A DNA stretch of 64,000 bases from Mesorhizobium shangrilense (GCF_028826155.1 NZ_JAQGPN010000001.1:310001-374000); one strand, 5' to 3'; shown: positions 17,844-28,575, numbered from the stretch's first letter. Notes: a model not told the origin generated them from the letters alone. Numbers and translations: made by a program.

Positions 17844-18680
17844 TCAGATCATTTCAAGCGGCCTTTTGCGGGCCGGCGGAGGAAATGCTTTGTCGAGCTC
17901 CGACAAGTCTTCGGATGTAAGCACGATATCAAGCGCGGCGCGATTCTGCCGGACGTGCTCCGGCCGGCTCGCCTTCGGTATGGCGATGAGGCCGTCGGCG
18001 CGCATCGTCCAGGCCAGCGCGATCTGCGCGGGGGTCGCGCGATGCCGGTCGGCGATCGCGCCAAGCCTCGGCTCCTTGCCGAGCTTGCCCTGCTCGACCG
18101 GCGAATAAGCCATGACCGGAATGCCGCGGCCCCGGCACCATGGAAGCAGGTCGTGTTCGATGCCGCGGCGAGACAGGTTGTAGAGGACCTGATTCGACTG
18201 GACTGCCGATCCGGCCGCAAGCCCGTCGAGTTCCTGCATATCGTCGGTGTCGAAGTTGCTGACGCCCCAGTGGCGGACCTTGCCGGCCGCCTTCAGCGCC
18301 TCGAAGGCGTCGACGGTTTCGGCGAGCGGGACGCCGCCGCGCCAATGGAGAAGATAGAGGTCGATGCGGTCGGTGCCGAGCCGTTTCAGGCTCTGTTCGC
18401 AGGCGGTCTCGACGCCCCGACGCGAGGCGTTGGACGGAAGCACCTTGGAGACGATGAACACCTCGTCGCGGCGGCCGGCGACGGCCTCCGCCACCACCTC
18501 CTCCGCACCGCCGGAGGCATACATTTCCGCCGTATCGATCAGCGTCATGCCAAGGTCGAGACCCAGCCTGAGCGCATCAGCCTCGTCGCGCCGCCGGCGG
18601 CTGTCCTCGCCCATGTTCCAGGTGCCCTGACCGAGGACAGGCACGAGTTCACCGGCGGGCAGGCTGGTGGTTCTGATCAT
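17844..18680 (-). CDS. Aldo/keto reductase
   Basis: This is an NADPH-dependent aldo/keto reductase of 278 residues. The catalytic tetrad is visible: D49 and Y54 in [12 protein letters not shown]79 in VSKVLPS and H112 in [35 protein letters not shown] and [13 protein letters not shown] complete the family pattern. It is a single-domain barrel, probably cytoplasmic; substrate unknown. ATG 18680 is preferred over 18716 because GGGAG lies 10 nt upstream. It lies 155 nt upstream of bkdA1 on the same strand and may or may not share its transcript. Confidence 0.88.
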   Translation of the reverse strand: MIRTTSLPAGELVPVLGQGTWNMGEDSRRRRDEADALRLGLDLGMTLIDTAEMYASGGAEEVVAEAVAGRRDEVFIVSKVLPSNASRRGVETACEQSLKRLGTDRIDLYLLHWRGGVPLAETVDAFEALKAAGKVRHWGVSNFDTDDMQELDGLAAGSAVQSNQVLYNLSRRGIEHDLLPWCRGRGIPVMAYSPVEQGKLGKEPRLGAIADRHRATPAQIALAWTMRADGLIAIPKASRPEHVRQNRAALDIVLTSEDLSELDKAFPPPARKRPLEMI

Positions 18681-18781
18681 GACTGGCTTGCTCCCGTGGA
18701 CGCTGAAGCCGCGCACGCAGTACGAAAGATGTCAACCGCCGCTGTAAGTCATGCCGGCGCCGGCGTCTGTCCACAACCGCT

Positions 18782-19048
18782 TCAGCGTTCGCGGGCGACG
18801 AACTTGTTGAAGCGACTGGTCTTGCCGCCGTCTGCCCTGTCCTGGTGGAGGAAGGCCAGCTTGTTCTCGTCAAAGATGCGGAAGAATTCGTCCCATTCGA
18901 TCGGATCGAGCTCTGCATCCGGCTCGCCGAAGTCGATGCGGAGAATGCCACCTTCGCTTTTGGTGCGAACAGCAGCGGGGCGGCCGTCGCGCTGCTCGAC
19001 CCATTTGCGGATCTTGCCGTGATCGGTTGTCGTCGTCGCTTCGGACAT
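18782..19048 (-). CDS. Small conserved hypothetical protein
   Basis: This is an 88-residue hydrophilic protein: MSEATTTTDHGKIRKWVEQR, then ILRIDFGEPDAELDPIEWDE and FFRIFDENKLAFLHQDR. The WVE-RxGRPAxV and FFxxFxxxxLAFLxQ patterns recur in rhizobial proteins that are sometimes labelled, without basis, as glucan branching enzymes. It looks like a small DNA- or ligand-binding fold, but no function can be claimed. A strong AAGGAG lies 6 nt before ATG 19048. It is divergent from the KTSC protein. Confidence 0.78.
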   Translation of the reverse strand: MSEATTTTDHGKIRKWVEQRDGRPAAVRTKSEGGILRIDFGEPDAELDPIEWDEFFRIFDENKLAFLHQDRADGGKTSRFNKFVARER

Positions 19049-19170
19049 GATGAGCTCCTTTCGTCTCGGCGCCCCCTTCGACCTGCCAGACGGTGCAACC
19101 CATTTGCCCTGCCGATTGTTCCCTTCGAAGGGCGCAGCAGGATGCCGCGCCACTGGTTGGAGGACATCCA

Positions 19171-19371
19171 ATGCCTTCGACATCGATCCGGGAGACACGC
19201 TACGATCGCGATACTCGCAAGCTGTCCGTGTGGTTCGTGACGACCGGCCGGCAATACGACTACAGCGGCGTCCCGCCGGAAACCTATGCGGCGTTCCGGG
19301 CCGCTTTCTCCAAGGGCCGGTTCTTCAATCGGCACATCCGCGACCGCTATCCCTGCATCCGGATAAAATAG
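19171..19371 (+). CDS. KTSC-domain protein
   Basis: This is a 66-residue protein made of one KTSC domain: SIRETRYDRDTRKLSVWFVT, YDYSGVPPETYAAFRAAFSK and GRFFNRHIRDRYPCIRIK. The domain also occurs at the C terminus of some lysyl-tRNA synthetases and in many small stand-alone proteins; its role is not settled. GGAGG lies 7 nt before ATG 19171. It converges with rpsA. Confidence 0.85.
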   Translation: MPSTSIRETRYDRDTRKLSVWFVTTGRQYDYSGVPPETYAAFRAAFSKGRFFNRHIRDRYPCIRIK

Positions 19372-19402
19372 GCGGACCATCGACGTCGCCCCGCCGCCAA
19401 CG

Positions 19403-19431
19403 AAAAACCCCGCCGAATTGCTCCGGCGGGG
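19403..19431 (-). terminator. Rho-independent terminator of rpsA
   Basis: An eight-base stem (CCCCGCCG at 19408-19415, CGGCGGGG at 19424-19431) is followed on the minus strand by TTTTT. It lies 30 nt after the rpsA stop codon. Confidence 0.82.
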
Positions 19432-19461
19432 TCCAGCATGCCGTCAAAAAACGGCAGGCAA

Positions 19462-21159
19462 TTAGTCCTTGCGGTTCTTCAGAGCCGCACCAAGGATGTC
19501 GCCGAGCGACGCGCCGGAGTCGGTCGAGCCGTACTGGGCGACCGCTTCCTTTTCCTCGGCGATTTCCAGCGCCTTGATGGAGACCTGCAGCTTGCGGGTC
19601 TTCTTGTCGTAGGCGATGACGCGCGCATCGACCTTCTGGCCGACGGTGAAGCGCTCGGGGCGCTGCTCGTCACGGTCGCGCGACAGGTCGGAGCGCTTGA
19701 TGAAGGTGTCGAGGCCGCTTTCGACCAGACGCACTTCGAGGCCACCGTCCTTGATGGCGGTGACTTCACACGTCACGACCGCGTTCTTGCGCAGTTCGCC
19801 AGACGGGGCGGTGTCGCCGGCGCCGGCGCGCTCAAGCTGCTTGACGCCCAGCGAGATGCGCTCCTTGTCGATATCGACATCGAGAACCTGCGCCTTGACC
19901 ATCTGGCCCTTCTGGTACTCCTCGATGACCTGCTCGCCCGGACGCGTCCAGTCGAGGTCGGAGAGGTGCACCATGCCGTCGACATCGCCCTCGAGGCCGA
20001 TGAACAGGCCGAACTCGGTCTTGTTCTTGACCTCGCCCTCGACGATCGAACCAGCCGGATGGTTGCGGGCGAAAGCCTCCCACGGGTTCTCGAGCGTCTG
20101 CTTGAGACCGAGCGAGATGCGGCGCTTGGCCGGATCGACCTCAAGCACGACCACGTCGACTTCCTGGGAGGTCGACAGGATCTTGCCGGGGTGCACGTTC
20201 TTCTTCGTCCACGACATTTCCGAAACGTGGATGAGGCCCTCGATGCCCGGCTCCAGCTCGACGAACGCGCCGTAGTCGGTGATGTTGGTGACCGTGCCGC
20301 GGATCTTCTTGCCAAGCGGGAACTTGGTGCCGATGTCGCCCCACGGATCCGACTCGAGCTGCTTCATGCCGAGCGAGATGCGGTGGGTTTCTTGGTTGAT
20401 GCGGATGATCTGCACCTTGACCGTCTGACCGATGTTGAGGATCTCGGTCGGGTGGTTGACGCGGCGCCAGGCCATGTCGGTGACGTGCAGCAGACCGTCG
20501 ATGCCGCCGAGGTCGACGAACGCACCGTAGTCGGTGATGTTCTTGACCACGCCCTCGACCACCTGACCCTCTTCGAGGTTCTGGACGATCTCGGAGCGCT
20601 GCTCGGCGCGGCTCTCTTCGAGAACGGTGCGGCGCGACACGACGATGTTGCCGCGACGGCGATCCATCTTGAGGATCTCGAAGGGCTGCGGGTTGTGCAT
20701 GAGCGGGGTGACGTCGCGGATCGGACGAATGTCGACCTGCGAACGCGGCAGGAAGGCCACGGCGCCGTCGAGATCGACGGTGAAGCCGCCCTTGACCTGG
20801 TTGAAGATGATGCCTTCGACGCGCTCTCCCTTGGAGAACTTCTCCTCGAGGCGGCCCCAGCTCTCTTCACGGCGGGCCTTGTCGCGCGACAGCATGGCCT
20901 CGCCAAGCGCGTTCTCGATACGCTCGACATAGACCTCGACGGTGTCGCCGACCTTCATCTGGCCGTCCTTGGCCTTGGCGCCGAATTCCTTCAGCGGCAC
21001 GCGACCTTCGACCTTGAGGCCGACGTCGATGATGGCCATGTCCTTTTCGATCGCCGTGACGATGCCGCGGACGACCTGGCCTTCGCCCGAGTGGCCGTCG
21101 GAGAAGGACTCTTCGAGAAGCGCAGCGAAATCGTCGCGCGTGGGATTGGATTGTGACAT
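19462..21159 (-). CDS. rpsA: 30S ribosomal protein S1
   Basis: This is ribosomal protein S1, 565 residues, which binds mRNA and aids initiation on structured leaders. Six S1/OB repeats are visible, with typical ends such as DYGAFVDLGGIDGLLHVTDM, DYGAFVELEPGIEGLIHVSE and EFGLFIGLEGDVDGMVHLSD; repeats 1 and 2 are the divergent ribosome-binding pair. The start MSQSNPTRDDFAALLEE at 21159 has AGGAG 6 nt upstream; an in-frame upstream start at 21252 would add basic residues not seen in the family. It follows cmk with a leader of 189 nt, in which S1 autoregulation is possible but no specific structure was identified. Confidence 0.95.
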   Translation of the reverse strand: MSQSNPTRDDFAALLEESFSDGHSGEGQVVRGIVTAIEKDMAIIDVGLKVEGRVPLKEFGAKAKDGQMKVGDTVEVYVERIENALGEAMLSRDKARREESWGRLEEKFSKGERVEGIIFNQVKGGFTVDLDGAVAFLPRSQVDIRPIRDVTPLMHNPQPFEILKMDRRRGNIVVSRRTVLEESRAEQRSEIVQNLEEGQVVEGVVKNITDYGAFVDLGGIDGLLHVTDMAWRRVNHPTEILNIGQTVKVQIIRINQETHRISLGMKQLESDPWGDIGTKFPLGKKIRGTVTNITDYGAFVELEPGIEGLIHVSEMSWTKKNVHPGKILSTSQEVDVVVLEVDPAKRRISLGLKQTLENPWEAFARNHPAGSIVEGEVKNKTEFGLFIGLEGDVDGMVHLSDLDWTRPGEQVIEEYQKGQMVKAQVLDVDIDKERISLGVKQLERAGAGDTAPSGELRKNAVVTCEVTAIKDGGLEVRLVESGLDTFIKRSDLSRDRDEQRPERFTVGQKVDARVIAYDKKTRKLQVSIKALEIAEEKEAVAQYGSTDSGASLGDILGAALKNRKD

Positions 21160-21348
21160 TGGATCTCCTGGGTGCCCCGTTCGTGTGACGGAGCGGCGCC
21201 GTGGGTTAGCGTTGCGTTTGCCTGCCGGCGTTCCGGGCGGTGTGTTGCCCAAGCCGCTTCGCGGCTGTCCGGCGCAGGGGAATGCTGGCAGGCTGGTTCG
21301 TGCGAGATATGGGACGGCGTTCCCGTTTCGGGAAGAGCCTGTCCGTTA

Positions 21349-21993
21349 TCAGGCGTCGTTTCGTTCGGCCTGGACACCATCTACGATGGCCCGGGCCGCC
21401 TGAAACGCGGCTTCTATAGACATTTCCGTCGTATCGAGCAAGTGCGCGTCGACAGCCGGCCTGAGCGGCGAGTCGGTGCGGCCCATGTCGCGCTCGTCGC
21501 GCCGCCTGATGTCGGCCAGGATATCGTCGAGATCGGCCGTGCCGCCGCGGTTCTCGATGTCGCGCAGACGGCGGGCGGCGCGCACCTCGGCGCTGGCGGT
21601 GACGTAGAGCTTAACGTCGGCATCGGGACAGACGACGGTGCCGATATCGCGCCCGTCGAGCACAGCTCCGGCGGGCTGGCGCGCGAAGTCCTGCTGCTTC
21701 TCGACCAGAATCCTGCGCACCTCGGAGATCACCGCGACCCGCGAGGCCGCCTCGCCGACGGCATGCGCGGAAAGGGCGTGCTTGTCGAGATTGGAAAGGT
21801 CGACGCGACGCGCCGCCTCGATCGCGTGCGCCTCGTCGTCCAGCGGCCAGCCATTGACCAGAAGCACATGCGCCACCGCCCGGTAGGTCAGGCCGGTGTC
21901 GAGATGCGGCAGGTGATAGTAATCCGCAAGCCGGCGGGCGAGCGTGCCCTTGCCGGAAGCGGCCGGGCCATCGATGGCTATCAGGAGAGGCAT
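21349..21993 (-). CDS. cmk: Cytidylate kinase
   Basis: This is CMP/dCMP kinase, 214 residues. The P-loop [18 protein letters not shown] starts at residue 5, and [31 protein letters not shown] and [18 protein letters not shown] follow as family motifs. It phosphorylates CMP for nucleotide and lipid synthesis. Start ATG 21993 is placed directly before the P-loop strand. In related genomes cmk usually adjoins aroA; here a two-gene insert separates them. It is followed by rpsA on the same strand. Confidence 0.93.
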   Translation of the reverse strand: MPLLIAIDGPAASGKGTLARRLADYYHLPHLDTGLTYRAVAHVLLVNGWPLDDEAHAIEAARRVDLSNLDKHALSAHAVGEAASRVAVISEVRRILVEKQQDFARQPAGAVLDGRDIGTVVCPDADVKLYVTASAEVRAARRLRDIENRGGTADLDDILADIRRRDERDMGRTDSPLRPAVDAHLLDTTEMSIEAAFQAARAIVDGVQAERNDA

Positions 21994-22104
21994 TTTAGGC
22001 TCGCGAGTTGGGACGGGACGCCCGACCGGGCTGGCGCGGTCATGCCCGCAAATCCGCCGTGAATCAACAGGACGCGGAGGAGGAGGCGCCAATTCGCGGG
22101 CAGG

Positions 22105-22749
22105 TCACCGGTCGGCGCCGTAGCGCCTCACCAGCTCCGCCATCGCGGGGTTGGCGTGGACCTCCGCGCTCGCATCCAGCCCTTGCGCAACCAGCGCGAT
22201 GTCGGCAGCCGGCCTGTTCTGGCTGACCTTCCACTTGCCGTCGACATGCGTGATCTCGATCTCGACGCCCACGATACCCTTGATCTGGGCCGCGACGTAG
22301 GCGTCCGGCGCATCACCGACCTTCCAGGGCATCGGGCGGCTTGCTTCGCGCTCGCCCGTCAGCGCCTCGATCTGGGCGCGCAGCCATGCGGCGTCTTCGA
22401 CGACCCTCGCCGTCCCGCGCACCTGCACGATCGCGTAGTTCCAGGTCGGCACGACCTTGCCGGTCTCCTGTTTGGTCGCGTACCAGGAGGGGGTGATGTA
22501 GGCGTTCACGCCCTGGAACACGACGAGCACCGGCGCGCCCGCAGCGATCTCCTTCCACTGGCCGTTCGCCCGCGCCATATGGACCTGCAGCACGCCCTTG
22601 GCCCAACCTTCCGAGACGAGATGAAAGGGCAGCGCGTTGGCCGTCGGGCCTTCCGCTCCCGCCGTGACCAGCAGGCCGAGCGGATGCGCCCGGATCAGCG
22701 CGTGCTGGACGGCGAGGTCGTCCTCGCGGAAATGCGGCGGCTGGTACAT
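22105..22749 (-). CDS. PaiB-like FMN-binding protein
   Basis: This is a 214-residue protein of the PaiB (FMN-binding negative transcriptional regulator) family, a split-barrel flavin fold. MYQPPHFREDDLAVQHALIR at the N terminus, PTANALPFHLV, and YITPSWYATKQETGKVVPTW near the middle are hallmarks. Bacillus PaiB represses sporulation and protease genes; most proteobacterial members are unstudied and may be flavin reductases. It lies between DUF899 (19 nt upstream) and cmk (111 nt downstream), inside the aroA-cmk-rpsA order. Confidence 0.88.
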   Translation of the reverse strand: MYQPPHFREDDLAVQHALIRAHPLGLLVTAGAEGPTANALPFHLVSEGWAKGVLQVHMARANGQWKEIAAGAPVLVVFQGVNAYITPSWYATKQETGKVVPTWNYAIVQVRGTARVVEDAAWLRAQIEALTGEREASRPMPWKVGDAPDAYVAAQIKGIVGVEIEITHVDGKWKVSQNRPAADIALVAQGLDASAEVHANPAMAELVRRYGADR

Positions 22750-22768
22750 CGTGTCCTTCCCTGCCGGA

Positions 22769-23473
22769 TCATTCGTAGCGGTCGTGGCGCCGGACCCACT
22801 CCATCGGCCATTTCAGCCCGTCTTCGTCGCGGCCCTTCGGCACGAGGTCGAGAAGCTGGTAGGCGCCGTTCAGGCTGTCAAGGCCACGCGCGTAGCACGA
22901 ATAGGTGTGGTAGACGGCTCCGCCCGCATCGCGGAAGAATACGCTGAGCCCCGGCGCCTGTTCACCCGAGAAGCCTTGCGGCCGGTAATTGTAGACGGCG
23001 TCGCCGGAGGCGAGCACCTCCGGCGAGAACGTCACCCCGAAATCCTCGTTGAAGCCGCTGTCCCCGGCCGAATACCAGTCGATCGACCAGCCCATGCGCT
23101 TCCTGTAGGCGAGAAGCTTGCCGATCGGCGCTTTCGAGACGGCGACCAGGTGGACGTCGCGGTGCGGCAGGTGCGGCAGCGCGCCCTCCAGATTGTCGAT
23201 CCAGAAGGAGCAGCTCGGGCAGCCCTCCTCCCAGTCCGGACCGAACATGAAATGGTAGACGATGAGCTGGGACTTTTCGCCGAAGAGGTCGCCCATCGAG
23301 ACCGGCCCGTCTGCGCCCTCGAACATGTAGGGCTTGTCGATGCGCACCCAGGGCAGCGCCCTGCGCCGCTCGCTCACGCGGTCGCGGAGCCGTGTGAGAT
23401 CCTTCTCCACGCCGAGGAGCGTCTCGCGCGCCTCGATCCATTCCGACCTCGATACGACTCGGTGCTCGGCCAT
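22769..23473 (-). CDS. DUF899 thioredoxin-like protein
   Basis: This is a 234-residue protein of the DUF899 family, a thioredoxin-fold group. The core motif is YHFMFGPDWEEGCPSCSFW with a CPSC pair, followed by VAVSKAPIGKLLAYRKRMGW, VYHTYSCYARGLDSLNGAYQ and LLDLVPKGRDE. The CxxC and fold suggest a redox or peroxide-related role, but no reaction is established. No signal peptide is seen. ATG 23473 is preceded by GGGAGCC 6 nt upstream. It is 41 nt downstream of aroA on the same strand and is probably co-transcribed. Confidence 0.87.
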   Translation of the reverse strand: MAEHRVVSRSEWIEARETLLGVEKDLTRLRDRVSERRRALPWVRIDKPYMFEGADGPVSMGDLFGEKSQLIVYHFMFGPDWEEGCPSCSFWIDNLEGALPHLPHRDVHLVAVSKAPIGKLLAYRKRMGWSIDWYSAGDSGFNEDFGVTFSPEVLASGDAVYNYRPQGFSGEQAPGLSVFFRDAGGAVYHTYSCYARGLDSLNGAYQLLDLVPKGRDEDGLKWPMEWVRRHDRYE

Positions 23474-23514
23474 CGACGGCTCCCTTGGCTTATTAGGGAG
23501 CCGACATGCTACGC

Positions 23515-24936
<1,422 letters not shown>

Positions 24937-25058
24937 TCATCCCTTGCCGGATGCGACTGAAAGCCAGTTCAAACATTGAAAAAGTTGGATTTCGATAGGC
25001 TTTGACAGGCTCGAAATCAGCGTTTATGGGGACCAAACTTTTGAGACGAGGTTGACCC

Positions 25059-25439
25059 GTGGCCAAGCCAGAACTTGGAACAAAACGCATTGACCCGGAG
25101 ACGGGCCGGAAGTTCTACGATCTGAACAAGGATCCGATCGTTTCGCCTTACACAGGCAAGAGCTATCCCCGCAGTTACTTTGAGACCAACTCGCCCAGCG
25201 CCCTGGACGAGGAGGAAGAGGTCGAGAGCAAGGAACTGGATTCCGAAGACGCCGTCGAGACCGTACCACTCGAGGACGCCGACGACGAAGCCAAGAGCGG
25301 CGACCTGCCCGACCTCGGCGATGACGACGTTGATCTGGGCGACGACGACGACGACGACGTCTTCATCGAGGACGAGGAAGAGGAAGACGACGACGTTTCC
25401 GGCATCATCGGCGTCGGCGACGACGACGAGGAGACCTGA
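25059..25439 (+). CDS. TIGR02300-family acidic protein
   Basis: This is a 126-residue protein with a conserved basic head and a very acidic tail. The head, AKPELGTKRIDPETGRKFYD followed by LNKDPIVSPYTGKSYPRSYF, is the TIGR02300 signature of alphaproteobacteria; the head resembles a small zinc-ribbon-like or ribosomal-type module, but its cysteines are absent here. Residues ~50-126 are nearly all Asp/Glu. Function is unknown. It starts at GTG 25059 and is divergent from aroA, followed by tRNA-Ala. Confidence 0.88.
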   Translation: MAKPELGTKRIDPETGRKFYDLNKDPIVSPYTGKSYPRSYFETNSPSALDEEEEVESKELDSEDAVETVPLEDADDEAKSGDLPDLGDDDVDLGDDDDDDVFIEDEEEEDDDVSGIIGVGDDDEET

Positions 25440-25624
25440 TCGCCTCGGTGCGGCGGGCGCGTTTGCGAGGACAATCGCACTGCGTAAATGCCGCACCCAA
25501 GAAAAAGCCTCACAGTGGGCTTGATCTTCAAAATGCGCGGCGCTAGAAGCCGCCGTGACTGAGGCGCGAGCGACCCTCGCGCCCATCCTCTTCGCCGGAA
25601 ACGGCGCCGGCCACGGCCGGGTGT

Positions 25625-25700
<76 letters not shown>

Positions 25701-25870
25701 AATTTCTCCAGATAAAATCAGACGCCTGGACGCGTCGCTGCTTCGGCGGCCAAGTCCATCGCAAGGCCGGGGCGCCGCCGCAAGCAATTTGGCGGCAATG
25801 GCCTGGATGACTGACTGAGGCCATCAGCCGCGCCAAGGGCCACGCCGAGGGCCCACGAACCTGAACGGGT

Positions 25871-26134
25871 TCTGATTTTCCACATCTGACCGGCGCGAGC
25901 GACGAGCAACGACCCAAAGTCGAGAACAAGGGACCGCTGATTCTTCTGTCCTCAGGCCTCTCCGAATGGCTTGCTCGCGCCGATGAGACGCTCGCTCTCT
26001 CGACCCACCAAGCCGGCCGCCGGTTCCTTGTCGGTCGCAAGGCTGACGGCGCGCTACACGCCCACGAGCGGTTCATAGGACAATGCCAGGGTCTCTGGAG
26101 GGATGGACCGTCACTCTGGCCAAGTGGACGTTAA
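25871..26134 (+). pseudogene. Remnant resembling a DUF4915/TIGR03032 protein
   Basis: An open frame without a convincing start reads GPLILLSSGLSEWLARADET, LALSTHQAGRRFLVGRKADG and ALHAHERFIGQCQGLWRDG before a stop at 26132. This is how proteins of the DUF4915 (TIGR03032) group begin, with their FAxWL, SLxxTTYQAGRL and FxRCxGL pattern. The usual 300-residue propeller that should follow is missing. It looks like the decayed 5' part of a gene cut by whatever brought in the AT-rich start of the next gene. Family assignment is from remembered pattern. Confidence 0.45.
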
Positions 26135-26163
26135 GGCAAGTAATTCAGATATTGGTGTAATGC

Positions 26164-28377
26164 ATGTTAATGACGATAGTGAATGAGCACGTTGGATTTG
26201 GCAATTCCGCTGGACTCGGCTCCATCATTTCAGACTTTAATTCGATAATAGATTTAGATGGAGGAATATCCACATTAAGCGGCGTGACTATCGAGCTAGA
26301 ATATTTTGGCGATTTCGATGTTGGTTTTTCTACCGAGTATCTCTCATTAAATATTGAAGGACACGAATTTGGACCTTATTCAGGCCCACAGTACGATGGA
26401 GCGTTTGGGCCGGCCGCTCCAACTACAGTTCATTTTTCAATAAGTGAAAATGAGTGGGCTGAGATTATCCGCGACGGGTATATAAATATCTCTTATAATT
26501 TGGGATCGGGAAATAACAATTTATCTGATGCTCCCGGCCTGGAAGAGTACATAAAACTTACCTTCTCTTGGGAGGCGCCCAGCCCGCCCATCGTTGCAAA
26601 TCCGATTGCCGATCAGACCATAGACGAGGACACGGCGTGGAGCTTCACGGTTCCGTCCAACGCGTTCTCGGATGTCGAAGTCGACGCGCTGACCTTCACC
26701 GCAACGCTTGGCGATGACAGCGCCTTGCCGAGCTGGCTTTCCTTCGATGCCGGCACCGGCACCTTCTCCGGCACGCCTCCGCAGGAATTCCATGGCGTGA
26801 TCGACATCAAGGTGACCGCCAATGACGGCGCTGCCTCCGCCTTCGATACGTTCACCCTGACGATCACCCCGGTCAACGACGCGCCGGCTGGCTTGCCGAC
26901 GGCGGTGCTGCAGCCCGGCGTCGAGGATGCGCCCTATGTCGTCGACGCGGCCGACCTGCTGGCCGGCTTCAGCGATGCCGAGAACGACCTGCTGTCGGTG
27001 GTCGGCCTGTCGGCGTCGGGTGGCGGGGTCGTGGTCGACAATGGCGACGGCACCTACACGGTCACCATGCCGGCCGACTTCAACGGCACGGTGACGCTGT
27101 CCTACCAGGTCAGCGACGGCAATGGCGGAACGACCGCCGCCACGCAGAGCTTCGTGATGACGCCCGCGAACGATCCGGCCGCCGTCGGCGGAACGCTCAC
27201 CGGGCAGGTCGTCGAGGCCGGCCTTGCCGGGCCTGGAACGCCGGCTGCCACCGGCGTTGCGAGCGCGTCCGATCCGGACGGGGGTGGGAGCAGCTTCGAG
27301 CCGATCAAGGCCGGGACCGCCTCGACGCGCGGCTATGGCAGCGTCGAGATGGCGCGCAACGGCAGCTGGACCTACACGCTCGACAATGCGAATGCGACCG
27401 TCAACGGCCTGAAGCATGGCGAGACGCTGAGGGACACCTTCACCATCACGACCGCCGACGGGACGACCAGCACGGTCACCATCACCATTGCCGGCGCCGA
27501 CGATGCCCTCATAGGCACCCCCGACAACGACATCCTGCATGGCGGCTCCGGCAATGACGTGTTCCGGCCGCTCGAAGGCGACGACGACATCTTCGGCGGC
27601 GACGGCGACGACAGCGTCGTCCTGCCGGGCGATGCGGACGGCTATGTCTTCGTACAGCTCGCGAACGGCAGGATCGGCGTGCTCGACATCGACCCGTCCG
27701 ACGGCGATCTGGGCGCAGATGTGCTCGACGGCATCGAGTTCATCCGCTTCGGGGCGGAGACCGCCGCCGACACGCCGCTCGCCGGCCTGATCGACATGGA
27801 GCAGCCGGACTGGACGCTGGACCGCTTCGAGACCGGGTTGGTGGCGGCGGTCTGGCAGCTCTTCATGCAGACGGTACCGTCGGAAGCCGGCTTCGAATAC
27901 CTGATCCGCTCGGAGACCAACCCGCACGACCTGACCGACGCGTACTATTCGCCGTACAATGCGGAGAACAAGTATCTGAACTTCACCACCAACCTCGCCA
28001 CCGGCAACCCGGACGGACAGGCGTGGTTCGACCTTGCGTTCGGGGCCCTGAGCTACGAGGCGGCGGTGGAGAAGGCCTTCGACCTGATCATCACCGCGGC
28101 CGCCCTCACGGCCGCCGGCGGCGATCCGGACGCGTCAAAACAGTTCTTCCTCGATGCGGAAAGCTACTTCGAGCAGGTCGCCGCCGACCGCATCGTGCCG
28201 TCGGTCGGCGTCAGCCTCGACGACGCCAAGAAGATCGCGCTGTTGAGCTCCGTGCTCTACGAGGCGGTGCGGGCCGACATAGGACCCTATGCGGATGCCG
28301 TCAACGATTTCGCCGATCAGGTGCAGCGGGTCGGAACCTCAGGCGACTTCCTCGCCGACCTGCTACAAAGCGCCTAG
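26164..28377 (+). CDS. Cadherin/VCBS/RTX repeat surface protein, chimeric
   Basis: This is a 737-residue protein without a Sec signal peptide. Residues 1-137 are a beta-rich module of unknown family. Residues ~143-237 form a cadherin/He-PIG-like domain (ANPIADQTIDEDTAWSFTVP), ~238-335 a tandem cadherin-like domain (PVNDAPAGLP), ~338-445 a VCBS domain (GSWTYTLDNANATVNGLKHG), and ~452-485 a short RTX calcium-binding stretch (DNDILHGGSGND, GDDDIFGGDGDDS). A helical C-terminal module (~550-737) with AGFEYLIRSE and NAENKYLNFTTNLATGN resembles end modules of hemolysin-type proteins. Type I secretion and adhesion are inferred; no exporter genes are near. The first 137 codons are strongly AT-rich, the rest GC-rich. 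No clear ribosome site precedes ATG 26164. Confidence 0.82.
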   Translation: MLMTIVNEHVGFGNSAGLGSIISDFNSIIDLDGGISTLSGVTIELEYFGDFDVGFSTEYLSLNIEGHEFGPYSGPQYDGAFGPAAPTTVHFSISENEWAEIIRDGYINISYNLGSGNNNLSDAPGLEEYIKLTFSWEAPSPPIVANPIADQTIDEDTAWSFTVPSNAFSDVEVDALTFTATLGDDSALPSWLSFDAGTGTFSGTPPQEFHGVIDIKVTANDGAASAFDTFTLTITPVNDAPAGLPTAVLQPGVEDAPYVVDAADLLAGFSDAENDLLSVVGLSASGGGVVVDNGDGTYTVTMPADFNGTVTLSYQVSDGNGGTTAATQSFVMTPANDPAAVGGTLTGQVVEAGLAGPGTPAATGVASASDPDGGGSSFEPIKAGTASTRGYGSVEMARNGSWTYTLDNANATVNGLKHGETLRDTFTITTADGTTSTVTITIAGADDALIGTPDNDILHGGSGNDVFRPLEGDDDIFGGDGDDSVVLPGDADGYVFVQLANGRIGVLDIDPSDGDLGADVLDGIEFIRFGAETAADTPLAGLIDMEQPDWTLDRFETGLVAAVWQLFMQTVPSEAGFEYLIRSETNPHDLTDAYYSPYNAENKYLNFTTNLATGNPDGQAWFDLAFGALSYEAAVEKAFDLIITAAALTAAGGDPDASKQFFLDAESYFEQVAADRIVPSVGVSLDDAKKIALLSSVLYEAVRADIGPYADAVNDFADQVQRVGTSGDFLADLLQSA

Positions 28378-28396
28378 ACGGCACGGCTACGGCACC

Positions 28397-28429
28397 CAAA
28401 AAGAGAACCGCCGGCCATAAGACCGGCGG
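28397..28429 (-). terminator. Terminator-like hairpin of the small gene at 28456
   Basis: CCGCCGG (28408-28414) pairs with CCGGCGG (28423-28429). On the minus strand the stem is followed by TTCTCTTTTT. It lies between the convergent surface-protein gene and the small membrane-protein gene. Confidence 0.55.
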
Positions 28430-28455
28430 CGGATGCTCGTTGAAAGTCCGGCAGC

Positions 28456-28575
28456 CTATGGCCGCAGGACGTATGCGATCCCAAGAATTGCAGCGGCGCC
28501 GACCACGAGCGCGGCCCAGCCAAGCATCGAGGACCGGATGCTGTCCTTCGAGTTCGGATCGTTGCTATCGTTCAT
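28456..28575 (-). CDS. Small single-pass membrane protein
   Basis: This is a 39-residue frame: MNDSNDPNSKDSIRSSMLGW followed by AALVVGAAAILGIAYVLRP. A polar N-terminal half leads to one membrane helix that ends with Arg. This build is typical of small rhizobial membrane proteins of unknown role. An in-frame ATG at 28584 would add MRH. It has its own terminator-like hairpin directly downstream, which supports transcription. No function is claimed. Confidence 0.55.
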   Translation of the reverse strand: MNDSNDPNSKDSIRSSMLGWAALVVGAAAILGIAYVLRP

